From Antitrichia curtipendula (lineage: Eukaryota > Streptophyta > Bryopsida > Hypnales > Leucodontaceae), in NCBI GenBank assembly GCA_951230915.1, contig OX579637.1, positions 14,756,001 to 14,820,000 on the forward strand: a stretch of DNA of 64,000 bases, given 5' to 3'. The notes under the pieces are model-generated. The model made no database searches. It had not been told where the DNA came from and saw only the letters and a list, made by a program, of their open reading frames with translations. Made by a program: the position numbers and the translations under genes. This document shows, in pieces, positions 26,083 through 40,800 of the stretch (the first letter of the stretch is position 1; every line of letters starts with the position of its first letter).

Positions 26083-29000
26083 ACAAATCGTAGAAGTTGC
26101 AAATAGTTACCCTCAAGTACCTAAATGCCCACAAATATTAATTTTATATGTAATTGCAATCCAATCGCACGTCCATTCAAAAGAATATAGAATAAGTCCA
26201 ACCTGTACATTAATGGTGTCAAACATCAAATGTCATAGAATTTCATTTTGAAGGAAACTTCACACAAATCGTACAAGTTGCAAATAGTTACCCTCAAGTA
26301 CTTAAATGCGCAGAAATATTAATTTGATATGTAATTGCAATCCAATCGCACGTCCATTCAAAAGAATATAGAATAAAGTCCAACCTGTACATTAATGGTG
26401 TCAAACATCAAATGTCATAGAATTTCATTTTGAAAGAGACTTCATACAAATCGTAGAAGTTGCAAATAGTTACCCTCAAGTACTTAAATGCCCACAAATA
26501 CTAATTTGATATGTAATTGCAATCCAATCGCACGTTCATTCAAAAGATTATAGAATAAGTCCAACCTGTACATTAATGGTGTCAAACATCAAATGTCATA
26601 GAATTTCATTTTGAAGGAAACTTCACACAAATCATACAAGTTGCAAATAGTTACCCTCAAGTACTTAAATGCGCAGAAATATTAATTTGATATGTAATTG
26701 CAATCCAATCGCACGTCAATTCCAAAAAATAGAGAATAAGGTCCAATCTGTACTTTAATGGTGTCAAACATCAAATGTCATAGAATTTCATTTTGAAAGA
26801 GACTTCACACAAATCGTACAAGTTGCAAATAGTTACCCTCAAGTACCTAAATGCCCACAAATATTAATCTGATATGTAATTGCAATCCAATCGCACGTCC
26901 ATTCAAAAGAATATAGAATAAGTCCAACCTGTACATTAATGGTGTCAAACATCAAATGTCATAGAATTTCATTTTGAAACAGACTTCACACAAATCGTAC
27001 AAGTTGCAAATAGTTACCCTCAAGTACTTAAATGCGCACAAATATTAATTTGATATGTAATTGCAATTCAATCGCACGTCCATTCAAAAGAATAGAAGAA
27101 TAAGTCCAACCTGTACATTAATGGTGTCAAATATCAGATGTCATAGAATTTCATTTTGAAAGAGACTTCACACAAATCGTACAAGTTGCAAATAGTTACC
27201 CTCAAGTACCTAAATGCCCACAAATATTAATCTGATATGTAATTGCAATCCAATCGCACGTCCATTCAAAAGAATAGAAGAATAAGTCCAACCTGTACAT
27301 TAATGGTGTCAAATATCAAATGTCATAGAATTTCATTTTGAAAGAGACTTCACACAAATCGTACAAGTTGCAAATAGTTACCCTCAAGTACTTAAATGCG
27401 CAGAAATATTAATTTGATATGTAATTGCAATCCAATCGCACGTCAATTCCAAAAAATAGAGAATAAGGTCCAATCTGTACTTTAATGGTGTCAAACATCA
27501 AATGTCATAGAATTTCATTTTGAAAGAGACTTCACACAAATCGTACAAGTTGCAAATAGTTACCTTCAAGTACTTAAATGCGCACAAATATTAATTTGAT
27601 ATGTAATTGCAATTCAATCGCACGTCCATTCAAAAGAATAGAAGAATAAGTCCAACCTGTACATTAATGGTGTCAAATATCAAATGTCATAGAATTTCAT
27701 TTTGAAAGAGACTTCACACAAATCGTACAAGTTGCAAATAGTTACCCTCAAGTACTTAAATGCCCACAAATACTAATTTGATATGTAATTGCAATCCAAT
27801 CGCACGTTCATTCAAAAGATTATAGAATAAGTCCAACCTGTACATTAATGGTGTCAAACATCAAATGTCATAGAATTTCATTTTGAAGGAAACTTCACAC
27901 AAATCATACAAGTTGCAAATAGTTACCCTCAAGTACTTAAATGCGCAGAAATATTAATTTGATATGTAATTGCAATCCAATCGCACGTCAATTCCAAAAA
28001 ATAGAGAATAAGGTCCAATCTGTACTTTAATGGTGTCAAACATCAAATGTCATAGAATTTCATTTTGAAAGAGACTTCACACAAATCGTACAAGTTGCAA
28101 ATAGTTACCCTCAAGTACCTAAATGCCCACAAATATTAATCTGATATGTAATTGCAATCCAATCGCACGTCCATTCAAAAGAATATAGAATAAGTCCAAC
28201 CTGTACATTAATGGTGTCAAACATCAAATGTCATAGAATTTCATTTTGAAAGAGACTTCACACAAATCGTACAAGTTGCAAATAGTTACCCTCAAGTACT
28301 TAAATGCGCACAAATATTAATTTGATATGTAATTGCAATTCAATCGCACGTCCATTCAAAAGAATAGAAGAATAAGTCCAACCTGTACATTAATGGTGTC
28401 AAATATCAGATGTCATAGAATTTCATTTTGAAAGAGACTTCACACAAATCGTACAAGTTGCAAATAGTTACCCTCAAGTACCTAAATGCCCACAAATATT
28501 AATCTGATATGTAATTGCAATCCAATCGCACGTCCATTCAAAAGAATAGAAGAATAAGTCCAACCTGTACATTAATGGTGTCAAATATCAGATGTCATAG
28601 AATTTCATTTTGAAAGAGACTTCACACAAATCGTACAAGTTGCAAATAGTTACCCTCAAGTACCTAAATGCCCACAAATATTAATCTGATATGTAATTGC
28701 AATCCAATCGCACGTCCATTCAAAAGAATAGAAGAATAAGTCCAACCTGTACATTAATGGTGTCAAATATCAAATGTCATAGAATTTCATTTTGAAAGAG
28801 ACTTCACACAAATCGTACAAGTTGCAAATAGTTACCCTCAAGTACTTAAATGCGCAGAAATATTAATTTGATATGTAATTGCAATCCAATCGCACGTCAA
28901 TTCCAAAAAATAGAGAATAAGGTCCAATCTGTACTTTAATGGTGTCAAACATCAAATGTCATAGAATTTCATTTTGAAAGAGACTTCACACAAATCGTAC

Positions 29001-29131
29001 AAGTTGCAAATAGTTACCTTCAAGTACTTAAATGCGCACAAATATTAATTTGATATGTAATTGCAATTCAATCGCACGTCCATTCAAAAGAATAGAAGAA
29101 TAAGTCCAACCTGTACATTAATGGTGTCAAA
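26083..29131. repeat. 18-monomer (3,271-bp) tandem duplication, copy 2 (right end lost)
   Basis: Collinear with 22,812 onward until about 29,131, where AATATCAAATG stands opposite AATATCAGATG of copy 1. The junction monomer is a hybrid: here alone TTCACACAAATCG runs into TAGAAGTTGC, while elsewhere CGTAGAAG is preceded by TTCATACAAAT (for example near 18,46x, 19,19x, 21,36x, 22,63x, 22,81x, 23,18x and 26,45x). Confidence 0.87.
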
Positions 29132-32100
29132 TATCAAATGTCATAGAATTTCATTTTGAAAGAGACTTCACACAAATCGTACAAGTTGCAAATAGTTACC
29201 CTCAAGTACTTAAATGCCCACAAATACTAATTTGATATGTAATTGCAATCCAATCGCACGTTCATTCAAAAGATTATAGAATAAGTCCAACCTGTACATT
29301 AATGGTGTCAAACATCAAATGTCATAGAATTTCATTTTGAAGGAAACTTCACACAAATCATACAAGTTGCAAATAGTTACCCTCAAGTACTTAAATGCGC
29401 AGAAATATTAATTTGATATGTAATTGCAATCCAATCGCACGTCAATTCCAAAAAATAGAGAATAAGGTCCAATCTGTACTTTAATGGTGTCAAACATCAA
29501 ATGTCATAGAATTTCATTTTGAAAGAGACTTCACACAAATCGTACAAGTTGCAAATAGTTACCCTCAAGTACCTAAATGCCCACAAATATTAATCTGATA
29601 TGTAATTGCAATCCAATCGCACGTCCATTCAAAAGAATATAGAATAAGTCCAACCTGTACATTAATGGTGTCAAACATCAAATGTCATAGAATTTCATTT
29701 TGAAAGAGACTTCACACAAATCGTACAAGTTGCAAATAGTTACCCTCAAGTACTTAAATGCGCACAAATATTAATTTGATATGTAATTGCAATTCAATCG
29801 CACGTCCATTCAAAAGAATAGAAGAATAAGTCCAACCTGTACATTAATGGTGTCAAATATCAGATGTCATAGAATTTCATTTTGAAAGAGACTTCACACA
29901 AATCGTACAAGTTGCAAATAGTTACCCTCAAGTACCTAAATGCCCACAAATATTAATCTGATATGTAATTGCAATCCAATCGCACGTCCATTCAAAAGAA
30001 TATAGAATAAGTCCAACCTGTACATTAATGGTGTCAAACATCAAATGTCATAGAATTTCATTTTGAAGGAAACTTCACACAAATCGTACAAGTTGCAAAT
30101 AGTTACCTTCAAGTACTTAAATGCCCACAAATATTAATTTGATATGTAATTGCAATTCAATCGCACGTCCATTCAAAAGAATAGAAGAATAAGTCCAACC
30201 TGTACATTAATGGTGTCAAATATCAAATGTCATAGAATTTCATTTTGAAAGAGACTTCACACAAATCGTACAAGTTGCAAATAGTTACCCTCAAGTACTT
30301 AAATGCGCACAAATATTAGTTTGATATGTAATTGCAATCCAATCGCACGTCCATTCAAAAGAATATAGAATAAGTCCAACCTGTACATTAATGGTCTCAA
30401 ACATCAAATGTCATAGAATTTCATTTTGAAGGAAACTTCACACAAATCGTACAAGTTGCAAATAGTTACCTTCAAGTACTTAAATGCGCACAAATATTAA
30501 TTTGATATGTAATTGCAATTCAATCGCACGTCCATTCAAAAGAATAGAAGAATAAGTCCAACCTGTACATTAATGGTGTCAAATATCAGATGTCATAGAA
30601 TTTCATTTTGAAAGAGACTTCACACAAATCGTACAAGTTGCAAATAGTTACCCTCAAGTACCTAAATGCCCACAAATATTAATCTGATATGTAATTGCAA
30701 TCCAATCGCACGTCCATTCAAAAGAATAGAAGAATAAGTCCAACCTGTACATTAATGGTGTCAAATATCAAATGTCATAGAATTTCATTTTGAAAGAGAC
30801 TTCACACAAATCGTACAAGTTGCAAATAGTTACCCTCAAGTACTTAAATGCGCAGAAATATTAATTTGATATGTAATTGCAATCCAATCGCACGTCAATT
30901 CCAAAAAATAGAGAATAAGGTCCAATCTGTACTTTAATGGTGTCAAACATCAAATGTCATAGAATTTCATTTTGAAAGAGACTTCACACAAATCGTACAA
31001 GTTGCAAATAGTTACCTTCAAGTACTTAAATGCGCACAAATATTAATTTGATATGTAATTGCAATTCAATCGCACGTCCATTCAAAAGAATAGAAGAATA
31101 AGTCCAACCTGTACATTAATGGTGTCAAATATCAAATGTCATAGAATTTCATTTTGAAAGAGACTTCACACAAATCGTACAAGTTGCAAATAGTTACCCT
31201 CAAGTACTTAAATGCCCACAAATACTAATTTGATATGTAATTGCAATCCAATCGCACGTTCATTCAAAAGATTATAGAATAAGTCCAACCTGTACATTAA
31301 TGGTGTCAAACATCAAATGTCATAGAATTTCATTTTGAAGGAAACTTCACACAAATCATACAAGTTGCAAATAGTTACCCTCAAGTACTTAAATGCGCAG
31401 AAATATTAATTTGATATGTAATTGCAATCCAATCGCACGTCAATTCCAAAAAATAGAGAATAAGGTCCAATCTGTACTTTAATGGTGTCAAACATCAAAT
31501 GTCATAGAATTTCATTTTGAAAGAGACTTCACACAAATCGTACAAGTTGCAAATAGTTACCCTCAAGTACCTAAATGCCCACAAATATTAATCTGATATG
31601 TAATTGCAATCCAATCGCACGTCCATTCAAAAGAATATAGAATAAGTCCAACCTGTACATTAATGGTGTCAAACATCAAATGTCATAGAATTTCATTTTG
31701 AAACAGACTTCACACAAATCGTACAAGTTGCAAATAGTTACCCTCAAGTACTTAAATGCGCACAAATATTAATTTGATATGTAATTGCAATTCAATCGCA
31801 CGTCCATTCAAAAGAATAGAAGAATAAGTCCAACCTGTACATTAATGGTGTCAAATATCAGATGTCATAGAATTTCATTTTGAAAGAGACTTCACACAAA
31901 TCGTACAAGTTGCAAATAGTTACCCTCAAGTACCTAAATGCCCACAAATATTAATCTGATATGTAATTGCAATCCAATCGCACGTCCATTCAAAAGAATA
32001 TAGAATAAGTCCAACCTGTACATTAATGGTGTCAAACATCAAATGTCATAGAATTTCATTTTGAAGGAAACTTCACACAAATCGTACAAGTTGCAAATAG

Positions 32101-32385
32101 TTACCTTCAAGTACTTAAATGCGCACAAATATTAATTTGATATGTAATTGCAATTCAATCGCACGTCCATTCAAAAGAATAGAAGAATAAGTCCAACCTG
32201 TACATTAATGGTGTCAAATATCAAATGTCATAGAATTTCATTTTGAAAGAGACTTCACACAAATCGTACAAGTTGCAAATAGTTACCCTCAAGTACTTAA
32301 ATGCGCACAAATATTAGTTTGATATGTAATTGCAATCCAATCGCACGTCCATTCAAAAGAATATAGAATAAGTCCAATCTGTACT
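28450..32385. repeat. 11-monomer (1,998-bp) tandem duplication, two copies
   Basis: 28.45-30.38 kb matches 30.45-32.38 kb at +1,998: GTCAATTCC at 28,896 and 30,894, GTTCATTC at 29,260 and 31,258, and the rare A-to-G allele AAATATTAGTTTG at 30,319 and 32,317. The last part of the second copy is altered: near 32,37x AAGTCCAATCTGTACTTTAATGG combines the linker of one subfamily with the TACTTTAATGG of another. Confidence 0.85.
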
Positions 32386-32508
32386 TTAATGGTGTCAAAC
32401 ATCAAATGTCATAGAATTTCATTTTGAAGGAAACTTCACACAAATCGTACAAGTTGCAAATAGTTACCTTCAAGTACTTAAATGCGCACAAATATTAATT
32501 TGATATGT

Positions 32509-32692
32509 AATTGCAATTCAATCGCACGTCCATTCAAAAGAATATAGAAGAATAAGTCCAACCTGTACATTAATGGTGTCAAATATCAAATGTCATAGAA
32601 TTTCATTTTGAAAGAGACTTCACACAAATCGTACAAGTTGCAAATAGTTACCCTCAAGTACCTAAATGCTCACAAATACTAATTTGATATGT
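32509..32692. repeat. 184-bp hybrid monomer
   Basis: Monomer starts at 32,509 and the next starts at 32,693, giving 184 bp, longer than the usual 181-182. The linker reads AATATAGAAGAATAAG, which contains both the TATAG of one linker class and the GAAGAATAAG of another. It looks like an unequal join or slippage between the two linker types. It was the only instance I noticed. Confidence 0.88.
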
Positions 32693-34395
32693 AATTGCAA
32701 TCCAATCGCACGTTCATTCAAAAGATTATAGAATAAGTCCAACCTGTACATTAATGGTGTCAAACATCAAATGTCATAGAATTTCATTTTGAAGGAAACT
32801 TCACACAAATCATACAAGTTGCAAATAGTTACCCTCAAGTACTTAAATGCGCAGAAATATTAATTTGATATGTAATTGCAATCCAATCGCACGTCAATTC
32901 CAAAAAATAGAGAATAAGGTCCAATCTGTACTTTAATGGTGTCAAACATCAAATGTCATAGAATTTCATTTTGAAAGAGACTTCACACAAATCGTACAAG
33001 TTGCAAATAGTTACCCTCAAGTACCTAAATGCCCACAAATATTAATCTGATATGTAATTGCAATCCAATCGCACGTCCATTCAAAAGAATATAGAATAAG
33101 TCCAACCTGTACATTAATGGTGTCAAACATCAAATGTCATAGAATTTCATTTTGAAACAGACTTCACACAAATCGTACAAGTTGCAAATAGTTACCCTCA
33201 AGTACTTAAATGCGCACAAATATTAATTTGATATGTAATTGCAATTCAATCGCACGTCCATTCAAAAGAATAGAAGAATAAGTCCAACCTGTACATTAAT
33301 GGTGTCAAATATCAGATGTCATAGAATTTCATTTTGAAAGAGACTTCACACAAATCGTACAAGTTGCAAATAGTTACCCTCAAGTACTTAAATGCGCACA
33401 AATATTAATTTGATATGTAATTGCAATTCAATCGCACGTCCATTCAAAAGAATAGAAGAATAAGTCCAACCTGTACATTAATGGTGTCAAATATCAGATG
33501 TCATAGAATTTCATTTTGAAAGAGACTTCACACAAATCGTACAAGTTGCAAATAGTTACCCTCAAGTACTTAAATGCGCACAAATATTAATTTGATATGT
33601 AATTGCAATTCAATCGCACGTCCATTCAAGAGAATAGAAGAATAAGTCCAACCTGTACATTAATGGTCTCAAACATCAAATGTCATAGAATTTCATTTTG
33701 AAACAGACTTCACACAAATCGTACAAGTTGCAAATAGTTACCTTCAAGTACTTAAATGCGCACAAATATTAATTTGATATGTAATTGCAATTCAATCGCA
33801 CGTCCATTCAAAAGAATAGAAGAATAAGTCCAACCTGTACATTAATGGTGTCAAATATCAAATGTCATAGAATTTCATTTTGAAAGAGACTTCACACAAA
33901 TCGTACAAGTTGCAAATAGTTACCCTCAAGTACTTAAATGCGCACAAATATTAATTTGATATGTAATTGCAATCCAATCGCACGTCCATTCAAAAGAATA
34001 TAGAATAAGTCCAACCTGTACATTAATGGTCTCAAACATCAAATGTCATAGAATTTCATTTTGAAACAGACTTCACACAAATTGTACAAGTTGCAAATAG
34101 TTACCCTCAAGTACTTAAATGCGCAGAAATACTAATTTGATATGTAATTGCAATCCAATCGCACGTCCATTCAAAAGAATAGAGAATAAGTCCAACCTGT
34201 ACATTAATGGTGTCAAACATCAAATGTCATAGAATTTCATTTTGAAAGAGACTTCACACAAATCGTACAAGTTGCAAATAGTTACCCTCAAGTACCTAAA
34301 TGCTCACAAATACTAATTTGATATGTAATTGCAATCCAATCGCACGTCCATTCAAAAGAATATAGAATAAGTCCAACCTGTACATTAATGGTCTC

Positions 34396-37300
34396 AAACA
34401 TCAAATGTCATAGAATTTCATTTTGAAAGAGACTTCATACAAATCGTACAAGTTGCAAATAGTTACCCTCAAGTATTTAAATGCCCACAAATACTAATTT
34501 GATATGTAATTGCAATCCAATCGCACGTCCATTCAAAAGAATATAGACTAAGTCCAAACTGTACATTAATGGTGTCAAACATCAAATGTCATAGAATTTC
34601 ATTTTGAAAGAGACTTCACACAAATCGTACATGTTGCAAATAGTTACCCTCAAGTACCTAAATGCCCACAAATATTAATCTGATATGTAATTGCAATCCA
34701 ATCGCACGTCCATTCAAAAGAATATAGAATAAGTCCAACCTGTACATTAATGGTGTCAAACATCAAATGTCATAGAATTTCATTTTGAAACAGACTTCAC
34801 ACAAATCGTACAAGTTGCAAATAGTTACCCTCAAGTACTTAAATGCGCACAAATATTAATTTGATATGTAATTGCAATTCAATCGCACGTCCATTCAAAA
34901 GAATAGAAGAATAAGTCCAACCTGTACATTAATGGTGTCAAATATCAGATGTCATAGAATTTCATTTTGAAAGAAACTTCACACAAATCGTACAAGTTGC
35001 AAATAGTTACCCTCAAGTACCTAAATGCCCACAAATATTAATCTGATATGTAATTGCAATCCAATCGCACGTCCATTCAAAAGAATATAGAATAAGTCCA
35101 ACCTGTACATTAATGGTGTCAAACATCAAATGTCATAGAATTTCATTTTGAAGGAAACTTCACACAAATCGTACAAGTTGCAAATAGTTACCTTCAAGTA
35201 CTTAAATGCGCACAAATATTAATTTGATATGTAATTGCAATTCAATCGCACGTCCATTCAAAAGAATAGAAGAATAAGTCCAACCTGTACATTAATGGTG
35301 TCAAATATCAGATGTCATAGAATTTCATTTTGAAAGAGACTTCACACAAATCGTACAAGTTGCAAATAGTTACCCTCAAGTACCTAAATGCCCACAAATA
35401 TTAATCTGATATGTAATTGCAATCCAATCGCACGTCCATTCAAAAGAATATAGAATAAGTCCAACCTGTACATTAATGGTGTCAAACATCAAATGTCATA
35501 GAATTTCATTTTGAAAGAGACTTCACACAAATCGTACAAGTTGCAAATAGTTACCCTCAAGTACTTAAATGCCCACAAATACTAATTTGATATGTAATTG
35601 CAATCCAATCGCACGTTCATTCAAAAGATTATAGAATAAGTCCAACCTGTACATTAATGGTGTCAAACATCAAATGTCATAGAATTTCATTTTGAAGGAA
35701 ACTTCACACAAATCATACAAGTTGCAAATAGTTACCCTCAAGTACTTAAATGCGCAGAAATATTAATTTGATATGTAATTGCAATCCAATCGCACGTCAA
35801 TTCCAAAAAATAGAGAATAAGGTCCAATCTGTACTTTAATGGTGTCAAACATCAAATGTCATAGAATTTCATTTTGAAAGAGACTTCACACAAATCGTAC
35901 AAGTTGCAAATAGTTACCCTCAAGTACCTAAATGCCCACAAATATTAATCTGATATGTAATTGCAATCCAATCGCACGTCCATTCAAAAGAATATAGAAT
36001 AAGTCCAACCTGTACATTAATGGTGTCAAACATCAAATGTCATAGAATTTCATTTTGAAAGAGACTTCATACAAATCGTACAAGTTGCAAATACTTACCC
36101 TCAAGTACCTAAATGCCCACAAATATTAATTTTATATGTAATTGCAATCCAATCGCACGTCCATTCAAAAGAATATAGAATAAGTCCAACCTGTACATTA
36201 ATGGTGTCAAACATCAAATGTCATAGAATTTCATTTTGAAAGAGACTTCACACAAATCGTACAAGTTGCAAATAGTTACCCTCAAGTACTTAAATGCCCA
36301 CAAATACTAATTTGATATGTAATTGCAATCCAATCGCACGTTCATTCAAAAGATTATAGAATAAGTCCAACCTGTACATTAATGGTGTCAAACATCAAAT
36401 GTCATAGAATTTCATTTTGAAGGAAACTTCACACAAATCATACAAGTTGCAAATAGTTACCCTCAAGTACTTAAATGCGCAGAAATATTAATTTGATATG
36501 TAATTGCAATCCAATCGCACGTCAATTCCAAAAAATAGAGAATAAGGTCCAATCTGTACTTTAATGGTGTCAAACATCAAATGTCATAGAATTTCATTTT
36601 GAAAGAGACTTCACACAAATCGTACAAGTTGCAAATAGTTACCCTCAAGTACCTAAATGCCCACAAATATTAATCTGATATGTAATTGCAATCCAATCGC
36701 ACGTCCATTCAAAAGAATATAGAATAAGTCCAACCTGTACATTAATGGTGTCAAACATCAAATGTCATAGAATTTCATTTTGAAACAGACTTCACACAAA
36801 TCGTACAAGTTGCAAATAGTTACCCTCAAGTACTTAAATGCGCACAAATATTAATTTGATATGTAATTGCAATGCAATCGCACGTCCATTCAAAAGAATA
36901 GAAGAATAAGTCCAACCTGTACATTAATGGTGTCAAATATCAGATGTCATAGAATTTCATTTTGAAAGAGACTTCACACAAATCGTATAAGTTGCAAATA
37001 GTTACCCTCAAGTACCTAAATGCCCACAAATATTAATCTGATATGTAATTGCAATCCAATCGCACGTCCATTCAAAAGAATATAGAATAAGTCCAACCTG
37101 TACATTAATGGTGTCAAACATCAAATGTCATAGAATTTCATTTTGAAGGAAACTTCACACAAATCGTACAAGTTGCAAATAGTTACCTTCAAGTACTTAA
37201 ATACGCACAATTATTAATTTGATATGTAATTGCAATTTAATCGCACGTCCATTCAAAAGAATAGAAGAATAAGTCCAACCTGTACATTAATGGTGTCAAA

Positions 37301-37843
37301 CATCAAATGTCATAGAATTTCATTTTGAAACAGACTTCACACAAATCGTACAAGTTGCAAATAGTTACCCTCAAGTACTTAAATGCGCACAAATATTAAT
37401 TTGATATGTAATTGCAATTCAATCGCACGTCCATTCAAAAGAATAGAAGAATAAGTCCAACCTGTACATTAATGGTGTCAAATATCAGATGTCATAGAAT
37501 TTCATTTTGAAAGAGACTTCACACAAATCGTACAAGTTGCAAATAGTTACCCTCAAGTACTTAAATGCGCACAAATATTAATTTGATATGTAATTGCAAT
37601 TCAATCGCACGTCCATTCAAAAGAATAGAAGAATAAGTCCAACCTGTACATTAATGGTGTCAAATATCAGATGTCATAGAATTTCATTTTGAAAGAGACT
37701 TCACACAAATCGTACAAGTTGCAAATAGTTACCCTCAAGTACCTAAATGCGCAGAAATACTAATTTGATATGTAATTGCAATCCAATCGCACGTCCATTC
37801 AAAAGAATAGAAGAATAAGTCCAACCTGTACATTAATGGTGTC
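34396..37843. repeat. 19-monomer (3,448-bp) tandem duplication, copy 1
   Basis: Offset 3,448 holds for the rare ATAGACTAAGTCC allele (34,543 and 37,991), GTTCATTC (35,615 and 39,063; 36,340 and 39,788), AATGCAATCG (36,871 and 40,319) and CACAATTATT (37,206 and 40,654). Left boundary: GGTCTC at 34,39x stands opposite GGTGTC at 37,84x. A private ATACGCAC change lies at about 37,203 and GAAAGAAACTTC near 34,97x. Confidence 0.88.
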
Positions 37844-40800
37844 AAACATCAAATGTCATAGAATTTCATTTTGAAAGAGACTTCATACAAATCGTACAAG
37901 TTGCAAATAGTTACCCTCAAGTATTTAAATGCCCACAAATACTAATTTGATATGTAATTGCAATCCAATCGCACGTCCATTCAAAAGAATATAGACTAAG
38001 TCCAAACTGTACATTAATGGTGTCAAACATCAAATGTCATAGAATTTCATTTTGAAAGAGACTTCACACAAATCGTACATGTTGCAAATAGTTACCCTCA
38101 AGTACCTAAATGCCCACAAATATTAATCTGATATGTAATTGCAATCCAATCGCACGTCCATTCAAAAGAATATAGAATAAGTCCAACCTGTACATTAATG
38201 GTGTCAAACATCAAATGTCATAGAATTTCATTTTGAAAGAGACTTCACACAAATCGTACAAGTTGCAAATAGTTACCCTCAAGTACTTAAATGCGCACAA
38301 ATATTAATTTGATATGTAATTGCAATTCAATCGCACGTCCATTCAAAAGAATAGAAGAATAAGTCCAACCTGTACATTAATGGTGTCAAATATCAGATGT
38401 CATAGAATTTCATTTTGAAAGAGACTTCACACAAATCGTACAAGTTGCAAATAGTTACCCTCAAGTACCTAAATGCCCACAAATATTAATCTGATATGTA
38501 ATTGCAATCCAATCGCACGTCCATTCAAAAGAATATAGAATAAGTCCAACCTGTACATTAATGGTGTCAAACATCAAATGTCATAGAATTTCATTTTGAA
38601 GGAAACTTCACACAAATCGTACAAGTTGCAAATAGTTACCTTCAAGTACTTAAATGCGCACAAATATTAATTTGATATGTAATTGCAATTCAATCGCACG
38701 TCCATTCAAAAGAATAGAAGAATAAGTCCAACCTGTACATTAATGGTGTCAAATATCAGATGTCATAGAATTTCATTTTGAAAGAGACTTCACACAAATC
38801 GTACAAGTTGCAAATAGTTACCCTCAAGTACCTAAATGCCCACAAATATTAATCTGATATGTAATTGCAATCCAATCGCACGTCCATTCAAAAGAATATA
38901 GAATAAGTCCAACCTGTACATTAATGGTGTCAAACATCAAATGTCATAGAATTTCATTTTGAAAGAGACTTCACACAAATCGTACAAGTTGCAAATAGTT
39001 ACCCTCAAGTACTTAAATGCCCACAAATACTAATTTGATATGTAATTGCAATCCAATCGCACGTTCATTCAAAAGATTATAGAATAAGTCCAACCTGTAC
39101 ATTAATGGTGTCAAACATCAAATGTCATAGAATTTCATTTTGAAGGAAACTTCACACAAATCATACAAGTTGCAAATAGTTACCCTCAAGTACTTAAATG
39201 CGCAGAAATATTAATTTGATATGTAATTGCAATCCAATCGCACGTCAATTCCAAAAAATAGAGAATAAGGTCCAATCTGTACTTTAATGGTGTCAAACAT
39301 CAAATGTCATAGAATTTCATTTTGAAAGAGACTTCACACAAATCATACAAGTTGCAAATAGTTACCCTCAAGTACCTAAATGCCCACAAATATTAATCTG
39401 ATATGTAATTGCAATCCAATCGCACGTCCATTCAAAAGAATATAGAATAAGTCCAACCTGTACATTAATGGTGTCAAACATCAAATGTCATAGAATTTCA
39501 TTTTGAAAGAGACTTCATACAAATCGTACAAGTTGCAAATACTTACCCTCAAGTACCTAAATGCCCACAAATATTAATTTTATATGTAATTGCAATCCAA
39601 TCGCACGTCCATTCAAAAGAATATAGAATAAGTCCAACCTGTACATTAATGGTGTCAAACATCAAATGTCATAGAATTTCATTTTGAAAGAGACTTCACA
39701 CAAATCGTACAAGTTGCAAATAGTTACCCTCAAGTACTTAAATGCCCACAAATACTAATTTGATATGTAATTGCAATCCAATCGCACGTTCATTCAAAAG
39801 ATTATAGAATAAGTCCAACCTGTACATTAATGGTGTCAAACATCAAATGTCATAGAATTTCATTTTGAAGGAAACTTCACACAAATCATACAAGTTGCAA
39901 ATAGTTACCCTCAAGTACTTAAATGCGCAGAAATATTAATTTGATATGTAATTGCAATCCAATCGCACGTCAATTCCAAAAAATAGAGAATAAGGTCCAA
40001 TCTGTACTTTAATGGTGTCAAACATCAAATGTCATAGAATTTCATTTTGAAAGAGACTTCACACAAATCGTACAAGTTGCAAATAGTTACCCTCAAGTAC
40101 CTAAATGCCCACAAATATTAATCTGATATGTAATTGCAATCCAATCGCACGTCCATTCAAAAGAATATAGAATAAGTCCAACCTGTACATTAATGGTGTC
40201 AAACATCAAATGTCATAGAATTTCATTTTGAAACAGACTTCACACAAATCGTACAAGTTGCAAATAGTTACCCTCAAGTACTTAAATGCGCACAAATATT
40301 AATTTGATATGTAATTGCAATGCAATCGCACGTCCATTCAAAAGAATAGAAGAATAAGTCCAACCTGTACATTAATGGTGTCAAATATCAGATGTCATAG
40401 AATTTCATTTTGAAAGAGACTTCACACAAATCGTATAAGTTGCAAATAGTTACCCTCAAGTACCTAAATGCCCACAAATATTAATCTGATATGTAATTGC
40501 AATCCAATCGCACGTCCATTCAAAAGAATATAGAATAAGTCCAACCTGTACATTAATGGTGTCAAACATCAAATGTCATAGAATTTCATTTTGAAGGAAA
40601 CTTCACACAAATCGTACAAGTTGCAAATAGTTACCTTCAAGTACTTAAATGCGCACAATTATTAATTTGATATGTAATTGCAATTTAATCGCACGTCCAT
40701 TCAAAAGAATAGAAGAATAAGTCCAACCTGTACATTAATGGTGTCAAACATCAAATGTCATAGAATTTCATTTTGAAACAGACTTCACACAAATCGTACA

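Larger units (their letters stand above)
18103..34395. repeat. Array domain 3: GTTCATTC / TCAGATG monomer families
   Basis: From about 18.1 kb the TTTGATAATTAAT allele, common from 2.5 to 17.1 kb, is no longer seen. New alleles appear: TTTTATATG, CGTTCATTCAAAAGATTATAG, AAATCATAC, CGTAGAAG and AATATCAGATG. GTTCATTC monomers occur at 18541, 19267, 20539, 20720, 21446, 23263, 24535, 26534, 27806, 29260, 31258 and 32712. The spacing of 1,272 bp (7 monomers) recurs three times, others being 181, 726-727, 1,454, 1,817 and 1,998-1,999. No gene is present. Confidence 0.85.
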
